DNA from: Leekyejoonella antrihumi
Lineage (GTDB): Bacteria > Actinomycetota > Actinomycetes > Actinomycetales > Dermatophilaceae
Assembly (NCBI RefSeq): GCF_007845645.1
Contig: NZ_VCQV01000005.1
Coordinates: 62,001 to 126,000 of the forward strand
Length of the DNA: 64,000 bases
Direction: 5' to 3'
Each line of letters opens with the position of its first letter. Within the stretch, counting starts at the first letter, position 1. A model generated the notes under the pieces. It did no database searches. It had not been told where the DNA came from and worked only from the letters and a program-made list of their open reading frames with translations. Shown here piece by piece: positions 1 to 11,870 of this stretch. The position numbers and the translations under genes were made by a program.

Positions 1-1472
1 CGCGGCCGGGCGACGAGGTCGATACCGATCGTGTCCACCACCTCGACCTGCACAATGTCACCCACGGAGGGGGCGGGGGCGCCGTCCTCCAGTAGAAGGA
101 CCGTCTCCCCGTCGACGTCCGGGCCCTGCTGGCCCGCTCGACCGCGCACCCGGTCGTCCGGGTCGTCCCCGTCCGGGTCGACCTGCTCGACCAACACCTC
201 GAGTGTCTCACCGACCCGCTCGGCCGCCCGCTCGTTGGTCAGTTCCTCGATGAGGGTGTGGAAGTGGTCGACGCGAGCCGCAATCTCGTCGGCGGAAATC
301 TTGGTGCCGTAGGTCTCCGCCTCCGTTCCGTCCTCGTCGGAGTAGCCGAACACCCCCGTCACATCGAGCCGGGCGTGCGTCAGGAACTCCTCCAGCTCGG
401 CAAGGTCCTCATCCGTCTCCCCCGGAAAACCGACAATGACGTTCGAGCGGATGCCGGCCCGTGGTGCTCGCTCCCGCACCTGCTCAAGCAGCTGAAGGAA
501 CGACTCCCGGTTGCCGAAGCGCCGCATCCGGCGAAGCAGTGGCCCGCTCGCGTGCTGGAAGGAGATGTCGAAGTAGGGCACCACCCCCGGTGTCTGCGTC
601 ATCACATCGAGCAGGTCGGGTCGCACCTCGGCCGGCTGCAGATAGGACACCCGGACGCGCTCGATGCCGTCGATTCGGGTCAGCTCGGGCAGCATCGTGT
701 CCAGCAGCCGGAGGTCGCCCAGGTCCTTGCCGTAGGACGTGGAGTTCTCGCTGACGAGGAAGAGCTCCTTGACATCATGCTCGGCCAGCCAGCGAGCCTC
801 GGCAAGGACGTCGTTCGGCCGCCGGGAGACGAACGCTCCACGGAACATCGGGATGGCGCAGAACGCGCAGCGACGGTCGCACCCACTGGCAATCTTCAAT
901 GGCGCCCACGGTCGCCCGTCGAGCCGAGCCCGGATGATGCGGGGGGTCGCAGCCGGCGACTCGATCGCGACATCGCCGGCCGGCGGACGCACATCGCCGT
1001 GCCCGGGCACTGCCACGCCGGAGGCGGAGGACTGCCGTTCCACCGGCGAGACCGGCAGCAGCTTGCGCCGATCGCCCGGAGTGTGGGCCCGCGGCGGGTG
1101 ACCGTTCAAGATCGCCGTGAGGTGACCGGACATGTCCTGGTAGGAGTCGAAGCCGAGCACCGCGTCGGCCTCCGGCAGCTGGTCGGCCAGCTGCTTGCCA
1201 TACCGCTCGGCCAGGCATCCGACGGCGACGACCGCCGCCGTCTTGCCACGTTCCTTCAGGTCGTTGGCCTCCAGCAGCGCGTCGATCGAGTCCTTTTTGG
1301 CCTGCTCGACGAAGCCGCAGGTGTTGACGACGGCCACGTCCGCATCCTCGGCGTTGTCGACCAGAGTCCAGCCTTCCGAGGCGAGGCGTCCCGCGAGCTC
1401 CTCGGAGTCGACTTCGTTGCGGGCGCACCCGAGGGTCACGATCGCAACACTGCGTGAGGTAGCCGTCGTCAT
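1..1472 (-). CDS. rimO: Ribosomal protein S12 methylthiotransferase RimO (3' end cut by window edge)
   Basis: Radical-SAM enzyme that methylthiolates the conserved aspartate of ribosomal protein S12. The protein starts [20 protein letters not shown], the N-terminal UPF0004 domain typical of RimO ([15 protein letters not shown]). The radical-SAM cluster motif CDRRCAFC is encoded near 865-885. The visible C-terminal part contains a TRAM-like segment ([19 protein letters not shown]) that runs off the left edge. About 490 residues are visible, close to the full family length, so only a few residues should be missing. Start ATG at 1472 gives the family-typical N terminus. Divergent from the dipeptidase gene. 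Confidence 0.93.
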   Translation of the reverse strand, partial: MTTATSRSVAIVTLGCARNEVDSEELAGRLASEGWTLVDNAEDADVAVVNTCGFVEQAKKDSIDALLEANDLKERGKTAAVVAVGCLAERYGKQLADQLPEADAVLGFDSYQDMSGHLTAILNGHPPRAHTPGDRRKLLPVSPVERQSSASGVAVPGHGDVRPPAGDVAIESPAATPRIIRARLDGRPWAPLKIASGCDRRCAFCAIPMFRGAFVSRRPNDVLAEARWLAEHDVKELFLVSENSTSYGKDLGDLRLLDTMLPELTRIDGIERVRVSYLQPAEVRPDLLDVMTQTPGVVPYFDISFQHASGPLLRRMRRFGNRESFLQLLEQVRERAPRAGIRSNVIVGFPGETDEDLAELEEFLTHARLDVTGVFGYSDEDGTEAETYGTKISADEIAARVDHFHTLIEELTNERAAERVGETLEVLVEQVDPDGDDPDDRVRGRAGQQGPDVDGETVLLLEDGAPAPSVGDIVQVEVVDTIGIDLVARP

Positions 1473-1533
1473 GCCTACAACTCTAAAGGGATAGGGTGCA
1501 TGGTCCGTCCACGGCTCGTGATCTGATGAAGCC

Positions 1534-2727
1534 ATGACCTCGCCGACGCTGGACCATGTCACCTCGCTGCTCGCGCAACACCCTCTCATCGACGGCCACA
1601 ACGACCTGCCGTGGTGTGCCAGGGAGACCGTCGGGTACGACTTCGACCGGCTCGACATCGCGGGCGACACCAGCGACCGCAACCACACCGACATACCCCG
1701 GCTGCGCAAGGGCCAGGTCGGGGCGCAGTTCTGGTCGGTCTTCGTGCCGTCCAACCTGCCGGACGGCACGGCGGTGACCGCCACGCTCGAGCAGATCGAT
1801 GCCGTGCACCAGATGATCGGGCGATACAGCGACGACTTCGCTCTCGCGCGCACGGCCGACGAGGTGGAGGCGGTGTTCGCCTCCGGCCGGATTGCCTCGC
1901 TGCTGGGCGCGGAGGGCGGACAGTCGATCGACAGCTCCCTCGCGGCACTGCGGATGCTGTACGTGCTCGGCGTGCGGTACATGACGCTCACCCACAACGA
2001 CAACAACCCCTGGGCCGACTCGGCCACCGATGTCCCGGTGCACAACGGACTGAGCGCGTTCGGACGCGAGGTCGTCGGTGAGATGAACCGGGTCGGCATG
2101 CTGGTCGACCTGTCGCACGTTTCGGCCGACACGATGCGCGATGCGCTCGCCGCGACCACCGCCCCGGCGATCTTCTCCCACTCCAGCGCGCGTGCGGTGT
2201 GCTCCTCCCCCCGCAACGCCCCCGATGACGTGCTGGCGACGTTGCAGGCGAACGACGGCGTGATCATGTCGACGTTCGTGCCAGACTTCGTGTCGCAGGC
2301 GTGCGCGGACTGGCGCGACGAGGCGCGTGCGGCCGCCCTGAGTGCTGGGGTCGACCCGAAGGACCACGTGAAGTTCACCGCGTTCACCACGACCCGCCAG
2401 CGGCAGCACCCGAAGCCGGTGGCGACGATCAAGGACGCCGTCACTCACTTCGAATACCTGCGCCAGGTCGTGGGCGTCGATCACCTCGGGGTAGGCGGCG
2501 ACTACGACGGTGTCGACCGGCTCCCGAACGGCCTGGAGGACGTGTCGTGCTACCCGAGGCTTTTCGCGGAGCTGGCCGACCTGGGCTGGTCGGACGACGA
2601 CCTTGCCAAGGCTGCCGGGGGCAACGTGCTCAGGGTGATGCGCGCCGTCGAGGACGTCGCGCGTGAGCTGCAGCAGACCACGCCCCCGTCGCTGGCGACG
2701 ATCGAACAGCTCGACGGCATCGGCTGA
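1534..2727 (+). CDS. Membrane dipeptidase, peptidase family M19
   Basis: 397-residue zinc dipeptidase of the renal/membrane dipeptidase family (M19), hydrolysing dipeptides, possibly including cell-wall or D-amino-acid-containing ones. The N-terminal metal motif IDGHNDLP, the bridging-glutamate region ([10 protein letters not shown]), [19 protein letters not shown] and SHSSAR are all present in the usual order, ending in GGDYDG. No signal peptide is visible, so it is probably cytoplasmic despite the family name. It converges on the small membrane protein gene; a short inverted repeat (CTGACC/GGTCAG, 2724-2743) overlaps both stop codons and could act as a bidirectional terminator. Confidence 0.92.
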   Translation: MTSPTLDHVTSLLAQHPLIDGHNDLPWCARETVGYDFDRLDIAGDTSDRNHTDIPRLRKGQVGAQFWSVFVPSNLPDGTAVTATLEQIDAVHQMIGRYSDDFALARTADEVEAVFASGRIASLLGAEGGQSIDSSLAALRMLYVLGVRYMTLTHNDNNPWADSATDVPVHNGLSAFGREVVGEMNRVGMLVDLSHVSADTMRDALAATTAPAIFSHSSARAVCSSPRNAPDDVLATLQANDGVIMSTFVPDFVSQACADWRDEARAAALSAGVDPKDHVKFTAFTTTRQRQHPKPVATIKDAVTHFEYLRQVVGVDHLGVGGDYDGVDRLPNGLEDVSCYPRLFAELADLGWSDDDLAKAAGGNVLRVMRAVEDVARELQQTTPPSLATIEQLDGIG

Positions 2728-2739
2728 CCCGGTTGCCGG

Positions 2740-3339
2740 TCAGGCGACCCCTGCACCCCTGCGCACGGCGTTGGCGGTTGCGGCGAACGCGGCCGGCAGC
2801 CAGCCAGTGATGAATCCCCACATCACCGCCAGGTTCAGTATCTGGAAGTAGCCGGCCTGGGAGTGGCCACCCGGCGAGGCGACCTGCACGCTCGCCACGT
2901 GCGCGATCACCGCGGCGACCAGGACGACCGCCCAGGTGGCGAAGAAGACCGTGAACCAGGACCTGCCGCCCGGCGCCGGCCGGGCGACCAGCAGCAGGAG
3001 CAGGAAGGTGATCACGATGACACCGATGACGTCGATGCCGAACAGCCGATAGGTCTCCGGCACGGCGTTGTGCGCGTACCACGGCCAGGTCGACAATCCG
3101 AGCGACCGGAGGAACGGATTGCTCGGGTTCAGCACCGTCTCGACGTAGCTGCCGAGGCACGCGACGGCTCCTGCGACCAGCGCACCGACCGTCGCCACAC
3201 CGACAAAACCGGCGCCGGTATGCCGCCGCCCCGGGCCGGGCGGGTAGGACGGGTATTCGTCCGGCGCCGGAACGCCACCCGGGGGCTGACCATCGTAGCC
3301 ACCGGGCCGGATCGGCACGGTCGGGTCGTTACCTGACAC
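2740..3339 (-). CDS. Small integral membrane protein, unknown function
   Basis: 199 residues with a proline/glycine-rich N-terminal tail (about 35 residues) and four hydrophobic segments: roughly residues 43-65, 98-118, 128-150 and 165-185. No recognised catalytic motif. The GTG start at 3339 lies 15 nt downstream of the ftsK stop codon on the same strand, so it is probably cotranscribed with ftsK. I do not recognise a named family; the gene looks real because codon use matches its neighbours and the hydrophobic pattern is regular. Confidence 0.7.
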   Translation of the reverse strand: MSGNDPTVPIRPGGYDGQPPGGVPAPDEYPSYPPGPGRRHTGAGFVGVATVGALVAGAVACLGSYVETVLNPSNPFLRSLGLSTWPWYAHNAVPETYRLFGIDVIGVIVITFLLLLLVARPAPGGRSWFTVFFATWAVVLVAAVIAHVASVQVASPGGHSQAGYFQILNLAVMWGFITGWLPAAFAATANAVRRGAGVA

Positions 3340-3354
3340 CGACGGTTCCGGTGC

Positions 3355-6075
<2,721 letters not shown>

Positions 6076-6151
6076 CTATGCAGGTTACGGGAGATTCCCA
6101 GCAACCTCACCCGTCACACGCCGACGCATTGTCGGGCATTCCCCCGTTGCC

Positions 6152-6184
6152 GATGGTGCGTCTCGCAGGGCAAGACGCACCATC
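6152..6184. repeat. Perfect 12-bp intergenic palindrome
   Basis: GATGGTGCGTCT at 6152-6163 and AGACGCACCATC at 6173-6184 form a perfect inverted repeat around a 9-nt loop. It lies in the divergent gap between ftsK and the SAM-IV leader, about 45 bp upstream of the riboswitch and 77 bp upstream of ftsK. No T-tract follows, so a classical intrinsic terminator is unlikely; an operator or a chromosome-wide palindrome is possible. The remaining ftsK-proximal gap holds no gene that I can see. Confidence 0.7.
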
Positions 6185-6228
6185 CAACAGGTGGACACGG
6201 GAGATCCCTGCGGCTATGGTCGGCACCA

Positions 6229-6346
6229 GGTCAAGAGTCTCAGCGTCAAGCCCTGGCTAGCTGAGCGGCAACCCTCCAACCGCGGTGGGGTGCTCCAGGT
6301 GACGACCGGGCCGCATCGTCAGCCAGATGCTGCGGCAAGCGCGGAC
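6229..6346 (+). promoter_or_regulatory. SAM-IV riboswitch
   Basis: S-adenosylmethionine-sensing leader of the actinobacterial SAM-IV class. The core matches what I recall of the class: closing helix GGTC (6229) with GACC (to 6307), the block CAGCGTCAAGCCCTGGCT, the GCGGCAACCCTCCAACCGCG segment and GGTGGGGTGC, then a variable hairpin (GCATC/GATGC, 6313-6330) and the pseudoknot-side tail GCGGCAAGCGCGG. It ends 44 nt before the ATG of the class V aminotransferase gene, which it should repress when SAM is plentiful. No intrinsic terminator is visible between aptamer and start codon, so control of translation initiation is more likely than termination. Confidence 0.9.
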
Positions 6347-6390
6347 CATGTCACCTTTCGGCGTCTGGTCCATGACCCGACGAGGAAGCG

Positions 6391-7791
6391 ATGAGCACCG
6401 CACCCACCCTGACATCCCTCTCCTGCCACGACCGCGAGCCGGCCGGCTCGCAGCCACGGCTGACCATCCTGTCCGAGACGCGCCAAGCCGCACCCTTCGT
6501 CGTCCAGGGCCTCCCCCAGACCGAAGCTGACGACCTCGGGGTGCCGACTGTTCACCGCACGGTGGTCGATGCAGCCAACTTCGATCACGCCGCCACGACC
6601 CCGGCGCTGCGGACCGTGCACGAAACCGTGCGGCGGATCCAGTCCACATACGGCTCCGTGCACCGCGGTGCCGGGTATGCCAGTCGCCTCACCACGGGCT
6701 GGTTCGAGCAGGCCCGCGACGAGGTCGGGCGCTTCGTCGGCGCCCGCGCCGACGACGAGGTCATCTTCACGCGCAACACCACGGACTCCCTCGCCCTGCT
6801 GGCGCACTGCCTGCCGGCCGACACGCTCGTCTTCACCTGGGCGTCGGCCCACCACGCGGCCCTGCTGGCCTGGCCCGATCGTGACACGGTGCGTCTTCCC
6901 GTGCCGAAGAGCGCCGTCGACGCGGCCCGGTTGCTGCGCGACGCACTGGAGGCCAGCCCCGCCACCCATCGGCTGGTCGTCCTGACGGGAGCCTGCAACG
7001 TGACCGGCGAGATCTGGCCGATTCGCGAACTGGCCACGGTCGCGCATGATCTCGGCGCCCGAGTGGTCGTGGATGGCGCCCAGCTGGTCCCTCACCGTCA
7101 CGTTGACCTTGATGATCTCGGCGCGGACTGGATCGCCTTCTCCGGCCACAAGGCCTACGCACCGTATGGCGCGGGCGCCCTCGTCGGCCGCCGCGACTGG
7201 CTCGACGCGGCGAGCCCCTACCTGCCCGCCGGCGGGGCCACCGCGGCGGTGACCGCTCGGCATACCCACTGGCAGGTCGGGCCGGCACGTCACGAGGGCG
7301 GCACGCCGAATGCGGTGGGCGCCATCGCCCTGGCCAGTGCGTGCGCCACCCTCGCCGGCCATGGGAGGTCCATCGAGGCGCACGAGGCTGCCCTGCACGC
7401 ACGCCTGCGCCGCGGACTCGGTCGAATCCCGGGCGTGCAGCTGGTGCATGCGCTCGGCGCCGACCGGCCCAACGTCGGCGTAGTGACGTTCACCGTCGAC
7501 GGCTACGACACCTCCCTCGTGTCACAGGTGCTGTCGGACGAGCACGGGATCGCCGTCCGGGATGGTCGGTTCTGCGCCCACCTGCTGTGTGACGCGGTGA
7601 TCGGTGAGGGGCGCGGCGCGATCCGGGCAAGCATCGGGCTGTCCACGCAGACCCATCATGTCGACCGTCTGGTCGACGGCGTCCGGACGCTGGTCGAGGA
7701 CGGCCCGTGGCTCGACTACGCGCACACGGACGGCGTGGGATGGTCCGCCGTTGGCGATCCGCGCGATCTGTCCGAGCCGCGACCCTGGTAG
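6391..7791 (+). CDS. Class V aminotransferase / cysteine desulfurase-like PLP enzyme
   Basis: 466-residue fold-type I PLP enzyme resembling the SufS/CsdA/NifS group (selenocysteine lyase-like). The N-terminal signature FDHAATTPAL, VIFTRNTTDSL, VDGAQLVPH and the Schiff-base lysine in AFSGHKAYAPYG (K about 254) are visible. A cysteine sits in the active-loop position (DGRFCAHLL), compatible with sulfur transfer from cysteine. No SufBCD genes are adjacent, so a housekeeping Fe-S role is not implied. The SAM-IV riboswitch directly upstream links expression to methionine/SAM status, suggesting a role in sulfur amino-acid metabolism. RBS GAGGAAG precedes the ATG. The exact substrate is unknown. Confidence 0.87.
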   Translation: MSTAPTLTSLSCHDREPAGSQPRLTILSETRQAAPFVVQGLPQTEADDLGVPTVHRTVVDAANFDHAATTPALRTVHETVRRIQSTYGSVHRGAGYASRLTTGWFEQARDEVGRFVGARADDEVIFTRNTTDSLALLAHCLPADTLVFTWASAHHAALLAWPDRDTVRLPVPKSAVDAARLLRDALEASPATHRLVVLTGACNVTGEIWPIRELATVAHDLGARVVVDGAQLVPHRHVDLDDLGADWIAFSGHKAYAPYGAGALVGRRDWLDAASPYLPAGGATAAVTARHTHWQVGPARHEGGTPNAVGAIALASACATLAGHGRSIEAHEAALHARLRRGLGRIPGVQLVHALGADRPNVGVVTFTVDGYDTSLVSQVLSDEHGIAVRDGRFCAHLLCDAVIGEGRGAIRASIGLSTQTHHVDRLVDGVRTLVEDGPWLDYAHTDGVGWSAVGDPRDLSEPRPW

Positions 7792-7798
7792 CAGTCGA

Positions 7799-7846
7799 GT
7801 GAAGCAATACCCTTCATTCTGATGACACTGAAGGTATTATCTTCAC
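7799..7846 (+). promoter_or_regulatory. Twin TGAAG-N7-CTTCA operators over the satD-like promoter
   Basis: Two copies of the palindrome TGAAG-N7-CTTCA occur at 7800-7816 and 7829-7845, offset by 29 bp. The second contains TATTAT (7835-7840), a good -10 hexamer; the first ends in CTTCAT (7812-7817), 17 bp upstream of that -10 at the -35 position. The ATG at 7848 is about 7 nt after the -10, and no ribosome-binding site is present, so the transcript is probably leaderless. A protein binding both palindromes would cover both core promoter elements. Confidence 0.72.
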
Positions 7847-7847
7847 T

Positions 7848-8501
7848 ATGTCGCATCCGAAGACCTCCCCTTGCTGCGCCACGCTCATCGGCGACCTGGT
7901 CGGCTCCCGGACGGCGCCCGATCGGCACGCGCTACATCGCGAGGTGACCGCTGCCCTCCAGGGCGCATCCGACCTCGTGCCACCCGCCACTCCCCTGGCC
8001 ATCACCGCCGGGGACGAGTTCCAGGGCACCTATGACGCACTCGGCGACGCTCTGCACACGGCGCTCTGGTTGCGAGTCCACCTGCTGCCCAGCCGGATCG
8101 ACATGCGCTTCGGCCTCGGTTGGGGTCCGGTGACCATGCTCGACTCCGCGAGGAACACCCAGGACGGTCCGGCGTGGTGGTCGGCCCGTGACGCCATCGA
8201 GTCGGCCCAGGCCAACGAGGAGCGCCCCGGACTGCGGGCCGTCCGCACGGTGTACCGGCGGGCAGTCGCCGGCGGCCCGGCGCCGGAGCCGATCAATGCT
8301 GCCCTGGTGTGTCGGGACCACCTGCTTGGATTGTTGGATGAACGATCCCTACGCATCCTGGCGGGCCTGATGGACGGCACGACCCGCGCCGAGCTCGCCC
8401 AGCGCGAGGGCATCAGCGCGTCAGCCGTCTCGCAGCGTGCCGTGCGCGACGGCCTCGAGGTGATCCTGACGGCCTGCGAGGCGCTGCGGTCGGTGCGATG
8501 A
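7848..8501 (+). CDS. SatD-family protein with C-terminal helix-turn-helix
   Basis: 217 residues. The first half (CCATLIGDLVGSR to AITAGDEFQGTYDAL and DMRFGLGWGPV) matches the SatD family, first named from a streptococcal locus near secretion genes and without an established biochemical role. The C-terminal 45 residues (RILAGLMDGTTRAELAQREG, then ISASAVSQRAVRDGLEVIL) read as a sigma-70 region 4/LuxR-like helix-turn-helix. Stop and start of the next gene overlap by 4 nt, so it is cotranscribed and translationally coupled with the membrane protein. The twin palindromes over its own promoter make autoregulation likely (inference). Confidence 0.8.
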   Translation: MSHPKTSPCCATLIGDLVGSRTAPDRHALHREVTAALQGASDLVPPATPLAITAGDEFQGTYDALGDALHTALWLRVHLLPSRIDMRFGLGWGPVTMLDSARNTQDGPAWWSARDAIESAQANEERPGLRAVRTVYRRAVAGGPAPEPINAALVCRDHLLGLLDERSLRILAGLMDGTTRAELAQREGISASAVSQRAVRDGLEVILTACEALRSVR

Positions 8502-9250
8502 GCGTTGTGGCGATCCTGCTGGTGTCGCTCGGGCTCGGCGACCTTGCCCGCAGCCGTGACCTCGGCCGGCCGGCGGTGGCGTATGCAGTCGCCGTCGCCA
8601 CCATCGTGCTTCTCGCCGTCCTCGCCGATCTGCACACCTGGGCGGACATCCTGCTGCTGGCTCTCACCGCCGCGACCACGGTGGCGTGGATCATGCTCAG
8701 CGGCCGCGCGATCCGCACCGGCCACGGCGAACGAGCAGCGGTTGCCTCGCTCGGGGCCGGGCTGCTCGTCGTCCTGGCCTGCGCCGGTGCGACCAGCCGG
8801 GCGGAAGGAGTGCTCCGGCAATGGCTCGAGAGCAGCGACCTTGCTCATCTGCAAGGCCTGTCCGCAGACCGTTTCCTGCTGGTCGTCGGGCTCTTCCTCG
8901 TCCAGCTCGGCACCGGCAACGAGCTGGTTCGCCTGGTGCTGGCCGTTGTCGGAGCGATCAAGCCGGCCGGCCAGCCGCAGCCGTCGGATCGGCTGCGGGG
9001 TGGCCGGCTGCTCGGCCCGATGGAACGTGTCTTCATCCTCGGACTTGGCCTGACCGGCGCGATCACCGCCGCCGCACTGGTCATCGCTGCGAAGGGCCTG
9101 ATCCGCTTTCCCGAGCTCAGCGCACGTCGCTCGGCGACCCAGCAGGTGAGCGGTGTCGGCATCGACGAGGTCACCGAATACTTCTTGGTCGGCAGCTTCG
9201 TCAGCTGGCTGGTGGCGCTGTCCGCCCTTGGGCTGGCCTACCTGGCCTGA
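8498..9250 (+). CDS. Multipass membrane protein partner of the SatD-like protein
   Basis: 250 residues with six to seven hydrophobic segments (about 1-15, 25-45, 49-66, 77-95, 120-150, 177-200 and 226-248). ATG overlaps the stop of the SatD-like gene by 4 nt. Membrane proteins are regularly encoded beside SatD-family genes, and this fits that arrangement. No enzymatic or transport motif is recognised. Function unknown. Confidence 0.75.
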   Translation: MSVVAILLVSLGLGDLARSRDLGRPAVAYAVAVATIVLLAVLADLHTWADILLLALTAATTVAWIMLSGRAIRTGHGERAAVASLGAGLLVVLACAGATSRAEGVLRQWLESSDLAHLQGLSADRFLLVVGLFLVQLGTGNELVRLVLAVVGAIKPAGQPQPSDRLRGGRLLGPMERVFILGLGLTGAITAAALVIAAKGLIRFPELSARRSATQQVSGVGIDEVTEYFLVGSFVSWLVALSALGLAYLA

Positions 9251-9273
9251 GCGAGGGGCGAGCGAAGACTGAC

Positions 9274-10956
9274 CTAGGCGTCGATGACGATGGGGATGAT
9301 CATCGGCCGACGCCGCAGCTTGCCGCCCATGAAGCCGCCGACCGCTCGACGGATCACCTGCTGCAGCTGGTAGGTGTCGTTGATGCCCTTGGCCCGAGCC
9401 TCCTCGAGAGCCGACTCGATCTTGGGAACGACCTTGTCGAAGATGGCCTCGTCCTCGGCGAACCCGCGAGTCTGAATCTCGGGTCCGGCGGCGATCTTGC
9501 CGGTGTCCGCGTCGCGCACGACGATGATCGTCACGAAGCCCTCGTCACGCAGGATCCGCCGGTCCTTCAGCATGGTCTCGTCGGTGGTGCCTACCAGCGA
9601 ACCGTCGACATAGACGTAGCCGCACGGCACGGCGCCGGTGATTGCTGCCTTCCCGTCGATCAGATCGACCACGACTCCGTCCTCGGCCAGGACCACCCGT
9701 TCACGAGGCACACCGGTGGCCACGGCCAGGTCGGCATTGGCAATGAGGTGCCGCCACTCGCCGTGCACCGGCATGACGTTGCGGGGTTTGACGATGTTGT
9801 AGCAGTAGAGCAGCTCACCGGCGCTGGCGTGACCGGAGACGTGCACCATCGCGTTGCCCTTGTGCACCACCTTCGCGCCCAGGTGCATGAGCCCGTTGAT
9901 GACGCGGTAGACGGCGTTCTCGTTGCCGGGAATGAGGGACGAGGCCATGAGCACCGTGTCGCCCTCACCCACATCGATGCGGTGGTCGCGGTTGGCCATC
10001 CGGGACAGGGCCGCCATCGGCTCACCCTGGGAGCCGGTGCAGACCAGCACAACCTTGTTGTCCTCCAGGTCGCCGAGCTTCTTGACGTCGACCAGGACGC
10101 CGTCCGGCACGTGCAGGTAGCCCAGGTCGGCGGCAATCCCCATGTTGCGCACCATGGAGCGGCCGACCATCGCCACCTTCCGACCATTGGCCTCGGCGGC
10201 GTCGAGCACCTGCTGCACCCGGTGCACGTGGGAGGAGAAGCAGGCGACGATGATCCGCCGCTCGGCCTTCGCAAACACGCGCTCGATCGCGGGGGCGATA
10301 TCGCGCTCGGGTGTGGTGAACCCGGGCACCTCGGCGTTGGTCGAGTCGGTGAGGAAGAGGTCGACGCCCTCTTCACCGAGCCGTCCGAACGCGCGCAGGT
10401 CGGTGATGCGACCGTCCAGCGGCAACTGGTCCATCTTGAAGTCGCCGGTGTGCAGGAGGGTGCCGCCGGGGGTACGAATGAAGACCGCGAGCGCATCGGG
10501 AATCGAGTGGTTGACCGCCACGAACTCGCAGTCGAAGGCACCAAGCACCTCCCTGCCACCCTCCTTCACCCCAAGGGTGTACGGCGTGATCCGGTGCTCC
10601 TTGAGCTTGGCCTCGATCAGCGCAAGCGTCAGGGTCGAACCGACCAGCGGAAGGTCGGGCTTGAGACGCAGCAGGTAGGGCACGGCGCCGATGTGGTCCT
10701 CGTGTCCGTGGGTGAGCACGATCGCCTCGACGTCGTCGAGACGGTCGGCGATGTACTCGAAGTCGGGCAGGATCAGGTCGACGCCGGGATGGTCCTCGGG
10801 GAAGAGGACGCCGCAGTCGACGATGAGCAGGCGACCGTCATACTCGATGACAGTCATGTTGCGTCCGACCTCGCCGAGCCCACCGAGGGCTACGACACGT
10901 ACGCCGCCCTTGGGCAGGGCCGGTGGGGTTGCAAGTTCGGGATGGGGATGACTCAC
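9274..10956 (-). CDS. rnj: Ribonuclease J
   Basis: 560-residue metallo-beta-lactamase/beta-CASP ribonuclease with 5'-3' exo- and endonuclease activity in mRNA turnover and rRNA maturation. Visible motifs: VVALGGLGEVGRN near the start, metal-binding LTHGHEDHIGA (about residue 80), HTGDFK, LTDSTNA, beta-CASP CFSSHVHR and PVHGEWRHL. An upstream in-frame extension is open for another 110 codons, but it overlaps dapA and has no homology; the GTG at 10956 follows AGGAGTGAT and gives the family length. GTG overlaps the dapA TGA by 4 nt, the usual actinobacterial dapA-rnj arrangement. Confidence 0.95.
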   Translation of the reverse strand: MSHPHPELATPPALPKGGVRVVALGGLGEVGRNMTVIEYDGRLLIVDCGVLFPEDHPGVDLILPDFEYIADRLDDVEAIVLTHGHEDHIGAVPYLLRLKPDLPLVGSTLTLALIEAKLKEHRITPYTLGVKEGGREVLGAFDCEFVAVNHSIPDALAVFIRTPGGTLLHTGDFKMDQLPLDGRITDLRAFGRLGEEGVDLFLTDSTNAEVPGFTTPERDIAPAIERVFAKAERRIIVACFSSHVHRVQQVLDAAEANGRKVAMVGRSMVRNMGIAADLGYLHVPDGVLVDVKKLGDLEDNKVVLVCTGSQGEPMAALSRMANRDHRIDVGEGDTVLMASSLIPGNENAVYRVINGLMHLGAKVVHKGNAMVHVSGHASAGELLYCYNIVKPRNVMPVHGEWRHLIANADLAVATGVPRERVVLAEDGVVVDLIDGKAAITGAVPCGYVYVDGSLVGTTDETMLKDRRILRDEGFVTIIVVRDADTGKIAAGPEIQTRGFAEDEAIFDKVVPKIESALEEARAKGINDTYQLQQVIRRAVGGFMGGKLRRRPMIIPIVIDA

Positions 10957-11840
10957 ATCACTCCTGATTGGTTCAGCGCGGTGCGCAGCTTGGCACGGTG
11001 CTCGTCGGATGCAGGCAGCAACGGCAGCCGGATGAAGTCGGAGCCGATGACTCCGAGCTCCTTCATCGCGGCCTTCGCCATGATTGCTCCCTGACTGGTG
11101 TGCATGAGGACGTCCACCAGAGGGATCAACTTCGTGTAGATCTCCCTGGCACGTCCGAGGTCGCCGCTGTCCACGGCGTCGATCATTTGCGCGTACTGCG
11201 GGCCGGCCACGTGACCGACCACACTGACAACACCGACGGCGCCGTGGGCCAGCCACGCAAGGTTCATCGGGTCGTCGCCGGAGTACCACAACAAGCCGGT
11301 CTCTGCCATCAGCTCGGCGGCGGCGAAGACGTCTCCCTTGGCGTCCTTGACCGCCTTCACCTCCGGGATCTCGGCGAGCCGGCGAATGGTGTCGCTCGCC
11401 AATGCCGTGCCGGTGCGCCCCGGGATGTCATAGGCCATCGCCGGTAGTCCGGTGGCGGCGCTGACCCGCCTGAAGTGCTCGACGATGCCGTCCTGCGTCG
11501 GCTTGTTGTAGTACGGCGTCACGATGAGCACGCCGGTGGCGCCCACCTTGACCATCTCGGACGCCGCAAAGACCGAGTGCGCGGTGTCGTTGGTCCCGAC
11601 GCCGGCCGTGACCTTGACCCGGTCACCGACGGCCTCGACAACGGCTCGCACGGTGTCGAAGTTCTCCTGATCGGTCGTCGTGGCCGACTCACCGGTCGTG
11701 CCGTTGACGACGAGCCCGTCGTGGCCGTTGTCCGCAAGGTGGGTCGCAAGCTTCTGCAGGCCGTCGAAGTCGAGCGAGCCGTCCTCATGCATCGGTGTCA
11801 CCATGGCCGTGACCATTCGACCGAACGGGTTTGTCGTCAT
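10953..11840 (-). CDS. dapA: 4-hydroxy-tetrahydrodipicolinate synthase
   Basis: 295-residue class I aldolase condensing pyruvate with aspartate semialdehyde, the first committed step of lysine/diaminopimelate synthesis. Motifs: VNGTTGESATTT, AGVGTNDT, VTPYYNKPTQ, YDIPGRTG (catalytic Tyr) and the Schiff-base lysine in VKAVKDAKGD. Its final codons carry the ribosome-binding site of rnj, so the two genes are coupled. The next pathway enzyme, dapB, lies 15 kb away at 26977-27726. Confidence 0.96.
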   Translation of the reverse strand: MTTNPFGRMVTAMVTPMHEDGSLDFDGLQKLATHLADNGHDGLVVNGTTGESATTTDQENFDTVRAVVEAVGDRVKVTAGVGTNDTAHSVFAASEMVKVGATGVLIVTPYYNKPTQDGIVEHFRRVSAATGLPAMAYDIPGRTGTALASDTIRRLAEIPEVKAVKDAKGDVFAAAELMAETGLLWYSGDDPMNLAWLAHGAVGVVSVVGHVAGPQYAQMIDAVDSGDLGRAREIYTKLIPLVDVLMHTSQGAIMAKAAMKELGVIGSDFIRLPLLPASDEHRAKLRTALNQSGVM

Positions 11841-11870
11841 GGATCCAGGTTATCGGCAGGCCGCATGAGA

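Noticed and set aside
8686-11094. Long plus-strand open frame across the SatD-partner gene and RNase J
   Set aside because: It overlaps two well-supported genes in other frames and has no recognisable motif.
10957-11289. Possible N-terminal extension of RNase J
   Set aside because: The frame is open but overlaps dapA completely and has no homology. The GTG at 10956 has an RBS and gives the family length.
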